A DNA stretch of 64,000 nt from Pseudomonadota bacterium (GTDB lineage Bacteria > Pseudomonadota > Gammaproteobacteria > Pseudomonadales > Pseudomonadaceae): the NCBI GenBank assembly GCA_023388335.1, contig JAEWGL010000226.1, forward strand, positions 1-64,000, given 5' to 3'. The notes beneath the pieces are model-generated. The model did not search any database. It saw only the letters and a list, made by a program, of their open reading frames with translations, and was not told the DNA's origin. A program made the position numbers and the translations under genes. Position 1 is the first letter of the stretch, and each line of letters starts with the position of its first letter. Positions 1-9,141 of this stretch are shown piece after piece.

Positions 1-2
1 GC

Positions 3-209
3 GTGCACAAGCTGATCCTCGCGGGGGCTGTGGATGAAGATGGCGACATGATCTGGGCCGCCTATTACCTGAGCGGGTTTGCCAAGGCGATCCTCGCGGA
101 TGTGGAGGCTGGACGGATGCGGAACAAACGGGAAGAAGACTGTTCTGAAGGCCTAAAACAGGCTGGTTCACCGCCAGACTGGACAACATCCCTATATGGC
201 ACAGTCTAA
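3..209 (+). CDS. Hypothetical protein, 5' end outside the window
   Basis: The frame is open from the first codon of the window and ends in TAA at 207-209. The visible GTG at 3 is probably internal. The segment MIWAAYYLSGFAKAILADVEAG reads like the end of the small Pseudomonas DUF3077 proteins, but that is from memory of the family and is not secure. No start, promoter or partner gene can be seen. Confidence 0.4.
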   Translation: MHKLILAGAVDEDGDMIWAAYYLSGFAKAILADVEAGRMRNKREEDCSEGLKQAGSPPDWTTSLYGTV

Positions 210-232
210 TCTGTGCTCCAAACCCAGGAGCT

Positions 233-362
233 GGCTTGTCCTGCGATCGGCCGCGAAGCGGCCGTAAAGCCAGCCATCTCGATCTGTCTGGGGCAGCGCG
301 GTTACAGGGGTTGCGACCGCTGCGCGGTCGATCGCGGCACAAGGCCGCTCCTGCTGCTTCAG
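233..362. repeat. REP-like hairpin region
   Basis: Two GC-rich hairpins face each other in the gap before the carbonic anhydrase gene. One is CGGCCGCgaaGCGGCCG near 248-265. The other is GCGACCGCTGCGCGGTCGATCGC near 313-336. The flanks (GTCCTGC ... CTCCTGC) are also partly inverted. This is the form of the extragenic palindromes common in P. putida genomes. No credible gene lies in 210-450. Confidence 0.5.
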
Positions 363-450
363 CAGCGGCAATCAGCCCTTACCCAGTCCCGGCACTAGAC
401 CGCTACTAAAGCCTGCAAAACATCTCAGACCCTTGATGCGAAACCCTACC

Positions 451-1086
451 TTACTCCACCGGCCGCAACCGATACTGCGGCGGCAACTGCTCGAATCCGC
501 TGAGGGTGGTGTCCAGGCTCTTCCAGCGGCCGTCCTTGATGCCGTAGATGCAGCCGTGGATCGACAGGCGCTGGCCGCGGTGCCAGGCGTTCTGGATGAT
601 GCTGGTGTGGCCGACGTTGGCCACCTGCTGGATGACGTTGAGCTCGCACATGCGGTCGACCTTGGCCTCGCCTTCGAACGCTGCCAACTCGTCGCGCTTC
701 TCGTAGTAGAGGTCGCGGATCGAGCGCAGCCAGCCGTCGATCAACCCCAGCTGGCGATTCTGCATGGCCGCGCGCACACCGCCACAACCATAGTGGCCCG
801 TGACGAGGATGTGCTTGACCTTGAGCACGTCCACGGCGTACTGGATCACCGAGAGGCAGTTCAGGTCGGTATGCAGCACCACGTTGGCGACGTTGCGGTG
901 GACGAACAGGTCGCCCGGCAGCATGCCGACGATCTCGTTGGCCGGCACGCGGGCATCGGAGCAGCCGATCCAGAGAAACTCCGGGGTTTGCTGGCGCGCC
1001 AGCTTGGCGAAGAACTCGGGATCGCGTTTGGTGATCGCATCCGCCCAGCGCGCGTTGTTGTCGATCAGTTCCTGCAGGTCGTGCAT
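451..1086 (-). CDS. can: Beta-class carbonic anhydrase
   Basis: This cytoplasmic zinc enzyme interconverts CO2 and bicarbonate. The 211-aa protein shows the full beta-class zinc site: Cys42 and Asp44-Arg46 in GCSDARVP, and His98 and Cys101 in GHYGCGG. Length matches the E. coli Can type. GAGG eight bases before the ATG at 1086 supports the start. It is followed by no operon partner; rimI upstream has its own start about 50 bp away on the same strand. Confidence 0.93.
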   Translation of the reverse strand: MHDLQELIDNNARWADAITKRDPEFFAKLARQQTPEFLWIGCSDARVPANEIVGMLPGDLFVHRNVANVVLHTDLNCLSVIQYAVDVLKVKHILVTGHYGCGGVRAAMQNRQLGLIDGWLRSIRDLYYEKRDELAAFEGEAKVDRMCELNVIQQVANVGHTSIIQNAWHRGQRLSIHGCIYGIKDGRWKSLDTTLSGFEQLPPQYRLRPVE

Positions 1087-1137
1087 GTTCAGTGCCTCAT
1101 CAGGGATACCCTTGTATGACGGACCTGAGTCACACCC

Positions 1138-1590
1138 TTATTCGAACAGGGTACAGGCCATCACCAGGGCGTCTTCGCGTCCACCGGCCACGGGGTAGTA
1201 ATCCCGGCGCCGACCGATCTCATTGAAACCATAGCGCTCGTACAGGCGGTACGCCGACTGGTTGCTGGCGCGCACTTCCAGGAAGCACTCGCGGCCATTG
1301 AGCGCATAGGCCCGGCTCATCAGGTGCTCGAGCAGGCGCAAGCCCAGGCCGCGGCCCTGGCTCTCGGGCTTGACGGTGATGTTGAGCAGGTGCGCTTCGT
1401 CGATGATCACGTTGATCACGCCGTGGCCGACCTGCTGCCCGCCTTCGAACATCAACCAGATTTCGTATGATTTGAGGCCATCGAGAAAGATGCCGCGAGT
1501 CCAGGGATGACTGAAGGCGGCGTATTCGATCGTCAGCACGGCATCCAGATCCGCCTCGGTCATGGGGCGGAAACTGATCGGATCACTCAT
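1138..1590 (-). CDS. rimI: Ribosomal protein S18 alanine N-acetyltransferase RimI
   Basis: GNAT-fold enzyme that acetylates the N-terminal alanine of ribosomal protein S18. The 150-aa protein has the acetyl-CoA loop ESQGRGLGLRLL at about residues 78-89 and the C-terminal NQSAYRLYERYGF stretch typical of RimI. Its ATG overlaps the stop of the upstream psi-like gene by four bases (1587-1590), so the pair is translationally coupled. The holD-rimI order is also found in E. coli. Confidence 0.9.
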   Translation of the reverse strand: MSDPISFRPMTEADLDAVLTIEYAAFSHPWTRGIFLDGLKSYEIWLMFEGGQQVGHGVINVIIDEAHLLNITVKPESQGRGLGLRLLEHLMSRAYALNGRECFLEVRASNQSAYRLYERYGFNEIGRRRDYYPVAGGREDALVMACTLFE

Positions 1591-2378
1591 TCAACAGGCT
1601 TCCAGCGCGCCATCAGCCGGCGCATCGCTTGCCAGACGTCCGCTTTGCGCTGCGGCTCGTCCATCAACAGTTCAAGGCCGGGCAAGGCCCAGGCAGTGCC
1701 CAGGCCCTGGACCGACAGTTCGCGGTAATAGGCGTCGTCTTCTGCCTGGCCGGCAAAACGCACGGCGGGCAGGCCGATCAGCCACAGGCAGGTGCACGGC
1801 GTTGCCTCCATCTGCACCTGGATAAAACCTTGGACGAAGTCGCGCGCCGCTTCCGGCCCCTGGTCGAGGCTGCCGCGCGCCAGCAACGGCCAGCGCACGG
1901 GCTCGCCGATGATCTGTGGGCTGTCGGGCAGCCCGGCGGCACGCAGCATGTCCTTGAGCAGCAGGTAGGACGGATCGCGGCTCTGCAACGGCTGGCCGGT
2001 CACCAGCTCGACCAGCAGCAGGCAGCTGCCGGCACGCAGCAGCTGCAGCGCGAAGCGCGGCGGCGGCACGGGGGCGGGACGGCTGGCGGGGGATGGCGTT
2101 TCGCGCTCGGCCTCGACCGGCTTGCTCACCGCCTTGGTGGCGATGGATGGCCGCGGGATCTCGATCTTTGGCCGCTCCAGAACACGCGCTGCCGGCGCAG
2201 GCGCCGCGGCAGCCGCGGCGGGCCGCGGCAACACTTCGAGCTCGGGCGCGACCGGCGGCGCCACCGGCAGCAGCAGCTCAGGGCGCGACGCGGCGGCGAA
2301 CGGCAGTTCGGCACGCGGCAGCCAGTGCACCACTTGCATGGCGTTGAGGTAGGCGCGGCGGCGGGACTCGGTCAACAA
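1587..2378 (-). CDS. holD: Probable DNA polymerase III psi subunit (HolD-like)
   Basis: A 263-aa protein usually labelled hypothetical or TonB-like because of its Pro/Ala-rich linker (about residues 35-110). Three things point to psi. It sits directly upstream of rimI, as holD does in E. coli. The N-terminal helix RRAYLNAMQVVHWLPR resembles the chi-binding N-terminus of HolD. The C-terminus, RKADVWQAMRRLMARWKP, resembles the HolD end. The linker makes it about twice as long as E. coli HolD. I recall that the psi of P. aeruginosa was assigned to the rimI neighbour. A shorter start at the internal Met13 (2342) would remove part of the putative chi-binding helix, so the long form is preferred. 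Confidence 0.6.
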   Translation of the reverse strand: MLTESRRRAYLNAMQVVHWLPRAELPFAAASRPELLLPVAPPVAPELEVLPRPAAAAAAPAPAARVLERPKIEIPRPSIATKAVSKPVEAERETPSPASRPAPVPPPRFALQLLRAGSCLLLVELVTGQPLQSRDPSYLLLKDMLRAAGLPDSPQIIGEPVRWPLLARGSLDQGPEAARDFVQGFIQVQMEATPCTCLWLIGLPAVRFAGQAEDDAYYRELSVQGLGTAWALPGLELLMDEPQRKADVWQAMRRLMARWKPVE

Positions 2379-2540
2379 GGCGCGGTCATCCGGGGAAAAG
2401 TCAGTCGACTATTCTACCGTCCTTGCGCGCCGTGCGCCGCAGTAGATCGGCAGAAAACGCCAAGAGCCGATCAGGGGTGAAAACCGGCCCCATCGATGCA
2501 GTACAATCGGCGCTTTTCTTGGCAACGAGTCGACCCGCCA

Positions 2541-3818
2541 ATGATCGAACCCAAGCGCGTCCTGCGCGCCCTAGCCGAACACTGGGCCTTGCTCGAGCCG
2601 TTATGCGAGCGTTTCGACCAGGGCACCCTGAGCCTGATCGAACTGCGTCAGCAGCTGGCCCAGCAACAACTGGAGAGCACGCCGCAGGACATCACCCAAC
2701 TGCTCGACGTGTGGATCCGCCTGGACATCCTGGTGCCGGTGGCCAAGAGCCCGAACCGCTTCGAACTCAATGCGCAGATCCACGACTTTCTCGCCTATCT
2801 GCGTCGCGAGCACCGCTTGGGCCTGTGCCTGGAGATCGAGGCCTACCTGCGCCACCTGGAGCGTCTGGCCGGGCATATCCAGGACGCCTTCGACAACCGC
2901 GACCGCGACGACCTGGCGCGCCAGCTGCGCCTGCTCGACATGCGCGTGCGCGACGTGCTCAAGAAGCTCGACAACGACGAACAGGCGCTGGTCGCCGTGG
3001 CCGAGCGGGCCAAGACCCGCGACCGGCAGATCCCGCTGCGCCAGCGCTATGCCGAGGTGCTGGCGACCTGGGACGAGTACGTCGAGCCGATGATCCAGCT
3101 GGTCAACGCCGACGGTGCCTTCGAGCAGGGCGTGCGCAAGGTCGAGACCGTGCTGCTGCGCTTGCTGGGCGAGCAGGCGCGCCTGGGTCATCTGGTCGAC
3201 GACGACATGCTGCTGCGCACCCACGCGCGGATCCTTGAGATGCAGACCAGCGCCCAGCTGACCCTGCGCCACGCCCGCGAGTTGCTGTTGCCACTGCGCG
3301 AAGAAGCCCGCCGGCACAACGCCGTGACCCGCGGCGCCGCCCTGGCGCTGTCGGTGATCCGCCGCAAGGGCCTGGACGCCGTGCCGCAGGCAGCCATGCC
3401 GATGTTCACCCGGCCGCAGAGCACCTTCCTCGGCAGCGCCAGCCAGGTCGAAGCCTACGTTTATGCGCTGGCCCGCTTCGAGCCCAAGCCTGCGCAGTTC
3501 CCCAAGGCGCACAAGACCGACAAGACGGCGCCCACGCGCGCCCCGCGCACGGTCAAGGAAATGCTCGAACGCTGCGAAGGCGCCCTGCCCCTGCCCGACC
3601 TGATGGTCTGGCTGCTGGAGCAGGAGCCTGAAGGCGCCACCGACGAACTGCTGTACTGGTTCTCGCGCCTCTCGCGAGAAAAGCGCTTCAGCCGCCAACG
3701 TCTCGACCGGCGCGACTATACCACCCGCGAGCACCGTGTGAGCCTGCGCTCCTTTGCCCTGACCTCCAGCCGCGAACCTACGCCTGCCGCCAAAGCGAGC
3801 CCTGTCCATGCATCTTGA
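2541..3818 (+). CDS. mksF: Condensin kleisin-like subunit MksF
   Basis: First gene of an mksF-mksE-mksB operon. MksF bridges the heads of the SMC-like ATPase MksB and helps organise the chromosome. The 425-aa protein begins MIEPKRVLRALAEHW; an upstream in-frame ATG at 2496 would add an unconserved leader. The N-terminal part (1-90) looks like a winged helix, followed by a long helical middle rich in Glu/Arg and a C-terminal domain ending near RRDYTTREHRVSLRS. The identification rests on gene order and relative sizes together with the unmistakable MksB. The stop overlaps mksE by 11 bases. Confidence 0.82.
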   Translation: MIEPKRVLRALAEHWALLEPLCERFDQGTLSLIELRQQLAQQQLESTPQDITQLLDVWIRLDILVPVAKSPNRFELNAQIHDFLAYLRREHRLGLCLEIEAYLRHLERLAGHIQDAFDNRDRDDLARQLRLLDMRVRDVLKKLDNDEQALVAVAERAKTRDRQIPLRQRYAEVLATWDEYVEPMIQLVNADGAFEQGVRKVETVLLRLLGEQARLGHLVDDDMLLRTHARILEMQTSAQLTLRHARELLLPLREEARRHNAVTRGAALALSVIRRKGLDAVPQAAMPMFTRPQSTFLGSASQVEAYVYALARFEPKPAQFPKAHKTDKTAPTRAPRTVKEMLERCEGALPLPDLMVWLLEQEPEGATDELLYWFSRLSREKRFSRQRLDRRDYTTREHRVSLRSFALTSSREPTPAAKASPVHAS

Positions 3819-4509
3819 TCTTTCCGAACTGTCCCAGCTCGCGCCGATCTTTCGCGAGTTGTTCAAGGGCTTTCACATCAGCCATCGCGACCCCGAGCTG
3901 TACGGTCACCTGTCGAACTTCCAGGACCAGTATCGCGGCCTGTTCAAGGCCTTGGGCTTCGAGCTTGTGTGCGACACCCGTGGCTTCTACTACTTCGTGC
4001 CCGAGCAGGCCGCCGCGCAGGTCAACAAGACGGCCCAGCGCCTGTCGCTGTTCACCTTCATCCTGGTCGAGCACCTGGCCGACCAGGGCCGCGACCCGAT
4101 GGCGGTGCTCGACGGTGGCAGCCTCGGCCGCGACGAGCTGCCTTCGCTGCTGGAAAAATACCGCGACCTGTTCCTCCAGGCCGAGGTACAGACCACGGAC
4201 GAGCTGGAAGAGAAGATCCTGCGCCGGATGACCCAACTGGGCTTTGCCAGCGAAGAAAACGGCATCTACCGCTTCCTGCCGCCGATGCACCGCTTCCTCG
4301 ACGTGTGCCTGTCGGTGCAACAGGACCGCGACCTGGTCGCCAGCCTGCATAGCGCCCTGCCGCTGCCCACCCCCGTATTGGCCGAGGAACCCGACCTGCA
4401 GATACCGGGGGGCGCCGACGATCCGCTCGACCTCAGCCCGTTCGAGGAAAGCGAAGAACAGGCCCTGGCCCGGGCCATTGCCCTCGAGCAACAGGAGATT
4501 GACGCATGA
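3808..4509 (+). CDS. mksE: Condensin subunit MksE
   Basis: Small helical subunit that binds MksF and, with it, the MksB heads. The 233-aa protein begins MHLDLSELSQLAPIF and has the predicted winged-helix pattern of the MukE/MksE family, with an acidic C-terminal tail (DDPLDLSPFEESEEQ). It overlaps mksF by 11 bases and mksB by four (ATGA), so all three subunits are made from one coupled message. Confidence 0.82.
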   Translation: MHLDLSELSQLAPIFRELFKGFHISHRDPELYGHLSNFQDQYRGLFKALGFELVCDTRGFYYFVPEQAAAQVNKTAQRLSLFTFILVEHLADQGRDPMAVLDGGSLGRDELPSLLEKYRDLFLQAEVQTTDELEEKILRRMTQLGFASEENGIYRFLPPMHRFLDVCLSVQQDRDLVASLHSALPLPTPVLAEEPDLQIPGGADDPLDLSPFEESEEQALARAIALEQQEIDA

Positions 4510-7337
4510 GCCAGGAACGCTACGGCATCCGCCGCTTCGCACTGCTCAACACCGCTGGCTACAGCCTTGGCCTGTTCCCCCTGGAACACCCGCTGTCGGT
4601 CTACGGCGCCAACAACCTGGGCAAGAGCGCCTCGATCAATGCCTTGCAGTTCCCGATCCTGGCGCGCATGTCCGACATGAGCTTCGGCAAGTACAGCCTG
4701 GAGCAATCGCGGCGTTTCTACTTCGCCACCGACACCAGCTACATCCTCTGTGAAGTGAACCTGCCCCACGGCCCCCATGTGATCGGCGTGGTGGGCCGCG
4801 GGCCAGGCGGCGGCTTCGGCCACCAGTTCTTCGCCTATGCCGGCGAGCTGGACCTGGCCCACTACCAGAAAAACGACACCTGCCTGCGCCAGAAAGAGCT
4901 GTTCACCAACCTGGAGCGCAACGGCCTGAAGGCCTATGAGCTCAAGCCCGACGAGTTGCGCCGCTTGCTGGTCGGCGGCCACACCTCGGTGCCGCTGGAC
5001 CTGACCCTGATCCCGTTGCGCTCCACCAGCGAGCAGAGCCTGAAGACCTTCCGCGCGTTGTTCATCAACCTGCTGCACATGCGCGAGATCACCGCGGCCA
5101 AGCTCAAGCAGCTGTTCCTCGATGCCTTCGAGCACAGCTTGCGCTCGGGCAGCGTCGACTACATCGCCGCTTGCGAAGAAGCCTTCCGCGACGTACGGCG
5201 CATGGAGCAGGACTACAACGCCCTGGTCGCCGCCGGATCCCTGGTCGAGGCCCTGGCCAACGGCGTGGCCCACCGCGACATCCTGCGCGGCAAGCTGCAC
5301 CGCCTCTCACCGCTGCTCGATACCTTGCTCGGCACCTGGCAGGACTACGCCATGGCGCGCAAGGAAGAACTGGTCATCCAGGCCGAACACTACCAGAACG
5401 AACAGGACGGCCTGCAGAACACCCAGCGCAGCGGCACCCAGGAGCTGATGCGCCTGGAGCGCGACATCACCGGCATCCAGCGCTGGCTCGGCGAGCTGTC
5501 GGTGCTCAAGCACCGCTTCGCCCTGGTCGAGGACGTCAAGGTGCTGGAGCAGCAGTTGCTGGCCGCCAAGGACGCCCATGATGAACTGGCCGGGGCCCTG
5601 GCCCAATCGCGCCAGTTCAGCGCCGAAGACCTCGACGAGCGCCTGCGCGATCTGGAAAAGCGCCTGAAATCGGTCAGGCAGCAGCTGGACCATGCCGACA
5701 ACAACAGCTATGCGCGCCTGCGCGAGGAGTTCTCCCAGCAGGACGTCGAACGCCTGATGCGCCTGTTCAACGGCGCCCTGTTCAGCCTGCCGTTGGGCGA
5801 GCAGGGTATCGAGCTCGACGACAGCGGGCTGTGGGTCAAATCGATTCAGGCGCTGCTCGAGGGCTTCAAGGCCGACCGTTTCGAAGTACCAGGCCTGTCG
5901 ATCGACCTCTCGCACATCGACCCGCCAGCGCTGCAGGCCCTGGCCGACCGTGCCGCGCTGCGCGAGCAGAAGGAGCGCCTGGAAAAAGAGTTCAAGCAGC
6001 TCAAGACCCAGCAGGCCGTGGCCGCCGACCGCGCCGCGAGCAAGCGCCAGACCGAGGCCCTGTACCAGCAGGTACTGGACGCCCAGAAGGCGCTGGAAGA
6101 CTTCCGCCGCACCCAGACCCTGTCCGCCGAGGAGCCGGAAAAGCTCGAGCAGTTGGCCCAGCTGGAAGCCGCGCAGGACGAGCTCAAGCGCTCCAGCGAT
6201 GCCTTCACCGAGCGTGTCCAGCAGCTGTCGGCCAAGCTGCAGCTGGTCGGCCGGCAGATCGCCGACATGGAAGCCAAGCAGCGCACCCTCGATGACGCGC
6301 TGCGCCGTCGCCAGCTGCTGCCGGCTGACCTGCCCTTGGGCACGCCGTTCATGGAGCCGGTGGATGACACCCTGGACAACCTCCTGCCGCTGCTCAACGA
6401 CTACCAGGACAGTTGGCAGGCACTGCAACGCGTCGATGGCCAGATCGAAGCCCTGTACGCCCAGGTACGCCTCAAGGGCGTGGCCAAGTTCGACAGCGAA
6501 GACGACATGGAGCGCCGCCTGCACCTGTTGATCAACGCCTATGCGCACCGCACCGACGAAGCCCTGACCCTGGCCAAGGCGCGCCGCGCCGCGGTCACCG
6601 ACATCGCCCGGACCTTGCGCAACATCCGCAGCGACTACGACAGCCTCGAGCACCAACTGGCGTTGTTCAACCGCGAGATCAACAAGCGCCAGGTCTCCAA
6701 CCTGCAGAGTTTCCGCATCGTCCTGGCGCCGAACAAGGACGCGCTCAGGCACATCGACCAGATCATCCACAGTGCCGGCCAGTACGAGGAAGGCGAAACC
6801 CTGTCGGTATTCGACCTGAGCCAGAGTGCCGAGCAGGACAACAAGAACGAAGAGGCCAAGGAATACCTGGCACGGCTGGTGGCGGCCAACCACAACCAGC
6901 TGGGGCTGAAGGACCTGTTCGAACTGGCGTTCGAGATCACCAAGGTCGGCGGTCAGCCGGTAATCCACACCGACATCGACGGCGCGGCGTCCAATGGCAC
7001 CACCATGACCATCAAGGCGCTGACCAACATGTACCTGTTGCTGCACCTGATGGACCGCGACCTGGCCGGCCGCGTGCGCCTGCCCTACTACCTGGACGAA
7101 GCGGCCGACATCGACGAACGCAACCAGACCGCCCTGCTCGAGACCAGCCAGCAGTTGGGCTTCGTGCCGATTCTGGCGAGCGTCAAGCCGCAGGTCTCGG
7201 CGCACGTGGCGATCGACCTGGAAGGCGGCAGCGGGCCGAATGGCATCTACATCGACGAGGCGGACTGGAAGTACATCAGCCGGCTGGAGGAGGAGAAGGT
7301 AGAGGTGCTGGAGGAAGAGGCGCAGGTCGTGGCGTAG
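4506..7337 (+). CDS. mksB: SMC-like condensin ATPase MksB
   Basis: MukB-type ATPase of the MksBEF condensin, needed for chromosome packing and segregation beside the usual SMC-ScpAB. The 943-aa protein has a Walker A in GANNLGKSA (Gly34-Ser41) and a Walker B in LPYYLDEAADID (Asp864-Glu865). Long Gln/Glu/Leu-rich coiled coils occupy about 270-400 and 480-620, with a shorter hinge region between. It is far shorter than MukB (about 1500 aa), as expected for MksB. No nuclease gene (MksG/JetD) follows; the next gene is creA on the other strand. Confidence 0.88.
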   Translation: MSQERYGIRRFALLNTAGYSLGLFPLEHPLSVYGANNLGKSASINALQFPILARMSDMSFGKYSLEQSRRFYFATDTSYILCEVNLPHGPHVIGVVGRGPGGGFGHQFFAYAGELDLAHYQKNDTCLRQKELFTNLERNGLKAYELKPDELRRLLVGGHTSVPLDLTLIPLRSTSEQSLKTFRALFINLLHMREITAAKLKQLFLDAFEHSLRSGSVDYIAACEEAFRDVRRMEQDYNALVAAGSLVEALANGVAHRDILRGKLHRLSPLLDTLLGTWQDYAMARKEELVIQAEHYQNEQDGLQNTQRSGTQELMRLERDITGIQRWLGELSVLKHRFALVEDVKVLEQQLLAAKDAHDELAGALAQSRQFSAEDLDERLRDLEKRLKSVRQQLDHADNNSYARLREEFSQQDVERLMRLFNGALFSLPLGEQGIELDDSGLWVKSIQALLEGFKADRFEVPGLSIDLSHIDPPALQALADRAALREQKERLEKEFKQLKTQQAVAADRAASKRQTEALYQQVLDAQKALEDFRRTQTLSAEEPEKLEQLAQLEAAQDELKRSSDAFTERVQQLSAKLQLVGRQIADMEAKQRTLDDALRRRQLLPADLPLGTPFMEPVDDTLDNLLPLLNDYQDSWQALQRVDGQIEALYAQVRLKGVAKFDSEDDMERRLHLLINAYAHRTDEALTLAKARRAAVTDIARTLRNIRSDYDSLEHQLALFNREINKRQVSNLQSFRIVLAPNKDALRHIDQIIHSAGQYEEGETLSVFDLSQSAEQDNKNEEAKEYLARLVAANHNQLGLKDLFELAFEITKVGGQPVIHTDIDGAASNGTTMTIKALTNMYLLLHLMDRDLAGRVRLPYYLDEAADIDERNQTALLETSQQLGFVPILASVKPQVSAHVAIDLEGGSGPNGIYIDEADWKYISRLEEEKVEVLEEEAQVVA

Positions 7338-7357
7338 AGCCGTTCAAATCGCGGCGC

Positions 7358-7444
7358 GCCGTTCGCGGGCAAGCCCGCTCCCACAGGTACAGCGCAAGCC
7401 GCTAGGGCAATGCAATCCCTGTGGGCTTGCCCGCGAAAGGGGCA
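7358..7444. repeat. REP pair in the mksB-creA gap
   Basis: Two inverted copies of the P. putida REP motif face each other. The left copy reads GTTCGCGGGCAAGCCCGCTC then CCACAGG. The right copy reads CCTGTGGGCTTGCCCGCGAA. Each has its own small palindrome (GCGGGCAAGCCCGC; the second is GGGCTTGCCCGC). It lies between convergent genes and may end transcription from both sides. Confidence 0.75.
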
Positions 7445-7470
7445 CCGCGGAGGCTGACTCAAGGCCGCGG

Positions 7471-7926
7471 CTATTGCGCCCACGGCAGGATCGGAATCGC
7501 CGTCACCGCATTCTGCGGGCTGCCTTCGATCAGCCGGTCGCTGTATACCAGGTAGACCAGGGTGTTGCGCTTCTTGTCGAGAAAGCGCACCACCTGCATG
7601 GTCTTGAACACCAGCGAGGTGCGCTCCTTGAACACGACTTCGCCATCATTGAGCTGGCCCTTGAAGTTGATCGGCCCGACCTGGCGGCAGGCAATCGAAG
7701 CTTCGGCGCGGTCCTCGGCGAAGCCCAGGCCACCCTTGAGACCGCCGGTCTTGGCCCGCGACAGGTAGCAGGTCACCCCTTGCACCTTAGGATCGTCGAA
7801 CGCCTCGATCACGATGCGATCGTTCGGACCGACGAACTTGAACACGGTCGAGACCTGGCCGATCTCCTCGGCCCCCGCCAGCATCGGCAACGCCAGGGCG
7901 GCAACGGCAAGCATCCTTTTCAGCAC
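7471..7926 (-). CDS. creA: CreA family periplasmic protein
   Basis: Small exported protein of unknown function. The 151-aa product has a signal peptide (MLKRMLAVAALALPMLAGA) and the family core GEIGQVSTVFKFVGPNDRIVIEAFDDPKV and CYLSRAKTGG. The start is GTG at 7926, supported by GAGGAAA six bases upstream. It lies 11 bp after proB on the same strand and is likely the last gene of the obgE-proB-creA group. Confidence 0.85.
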   Translation of the reverse strand: MLKRMLAVAALALPMLAGAEEIGQVSTVFKFVGPNDRIVIEAFDDPKVQGVTCYLSRAKTGGLKGGLGFAEDRAEASIACRQVGPINFKGQLNDGEVVFKERTSLVFKTMQVVRFLDKKRNTLVYLVYSDRLIEGSPQNAVTAIPILPWAQ

Positions 7927-7937
7927 GGTATCTTTCC

Positions 7938-9056
7938 TCAGACCAGAATCAGGTTGTCACGGTGTACCAGCTCGGGCTCGGCGATGTAGCCCAGCAAGCC
8001 CTCGATGGCTTCAGAGGACTGGCCGATGATCTTCTGCGCCTCCAGGGCACTGTAGTTGGCCAGGCCACGGGCCACTTCCTGGCCGTCGGGGCCGACACAG
8101 ACCACCATCTCGCCGCGACGGAAGCTGCCTTGCACAGTCTTGACGCCGACCGGCAGCAGGCTTTTGTTGGCCTGACGCAGCGCCTGCACCGCACCGGCAT
8201 CGAGCACCAGGGTGCCGCGGGTCTGCAGGTGCCCGGCCAGCCATTGCTTGCGCGCGGCAAGCATGCCGCGCTCCGGCGACAGCAACGTGCCGAGGTGCTC
8301 ACCTGCCTTGAGGCGATCGAGCACCCGCTCCAGACGGCCGCCAACGATGATGGTATGAGCACCCGAACGCGCCGCCAGGCGCGCCGCACGCAGCTTGGTC
8401 TGCATGCCGCCACGGCCCAGTGCGCCGCCGGTACCGCCGGCTACGGCGTCGAGGCTTGGGTCATCGGCACGGGCTTCGGAAATCAGTTGGGCATCGGGAT
8501 TGCTGCGCGGGTCGGCGTCGAACATGCCGTCGCGGTCGGTGAGGATCACCAGCAGGTCGGCCTCGACCAGGTTGGCCACCAGCGCCGCCAGGGTGTCGTT
8601 GTCGCCGAAGCGGATTTCGTCGGTGACCACGGTGTCGTTCTCGTTGATCACCGGCACCACGCCAAGCTCCACCAGGGTGCGCAGGGTGCTGCGGGCGTTC
8701 AGGTAACGCTTGCGGTCGGACAGGTCATCGTGGGTCAGGAGGATCTGCGCGGTGTGCTTGCCGTGCTCGGCAAAGCTCGACTCCCAGGCCTGCACCAGGC
8801 GCATCTGGCCGATCGAGGCAGCTGCCTGCAGCTCGTTCATCGCGCTCGGTCGCTTGGCCCAGCCCAGCTGGCTCATGCCGGCCGCGACGGCCCCGGAGGA
8901 CACCAACACCAACTCCACGCCCGCTTCGCGCAGCGCCACCATCTGCTCGACCCACACGGCCATGGCCGCACGATCCAGGCCCTTGCCATCGGCCGTCAGC
9001 AGGGCGCTGCCGATCTTGACCACCCAACGCCGCGCACCCGTCACCTTGCTCCGCAT
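7938..9056 (-). CDS. proB: Glutamate 5-kinase
   Basis: Catalyses the first step of proline synthesis, the ATP-dependent phosphorylation of glutamate. The 372-aa protein has an amino-acid-kinase domain (WVVKIGSALLT at the N-terminus, LVSSGAVAAGM, INENDTV) and a C-terminal PUA domain from about residue 275. The start chosen is the ATG at 9056 (MRSKVTG); the open frame continues upstream into the obgE terminator region without homology. It follows obgE, as in other pseudomonads. Confidence 0.95.
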   Translation of the reverse strand: MRSKVTGARRWVVKIGSALLTADGKGLDRAAMAVWVEQMVALREAGVELVLVSSGAVAAGMSQLGWAKRPSAMNELQAAASIGQMRLVQAWESSFAEHGKHTAQILLTHDDLSDRKRYLNARSTLRTLVELGVVPVINENDTVVTDEIRFGDNDTLAALVANLVEADLLVILTDRDGMFDADPRSNPDAQLISEARADDPSLDAVAGGTGGALGRGGMQTKLRAARLAARSGAHTIIVGGRLERVLDRLKAGEHLGTLLSPERGMLAARKQWLAGHLQTRGTLVLDAGAVQALRQANKSLLPVGVKTVQGSFRRGEMVVCVGPDGQEVARGLANYSALEAQKIIGQSSEAIEGLLGYIAEPELVHRDNLILV

Positions 9057-9098
9057 CTTCTTCCAACCTATGTCGAATCTGTAGATACCGTAGATACC

Positions 9099-9125
9099 AA
9101 AACGCCGCTCCAGAGAGCGGCGTTT
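9099..9125 (-). terminator. Hairpin between obgE and proB
   Basis: A nine-base stem (ACGCCGCTC / GAGCGGCGT, loop CAGA) followed on the minus strand by a short run of four T. It sits in the 85-bp gap after obgE. The T run is short, so it may only reduce read-through into proB. Confidence 0.55.
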
Positions 9126-9141
9126 AGTGTACTGCAACCGA

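Noticed and set aside
2541..7337. Wadjet (JetABCD) anti-plasmid defence system
   Set aside because: No JetD/MksG gene follows, and subunit sizes fit the housekeeping MksBEF.
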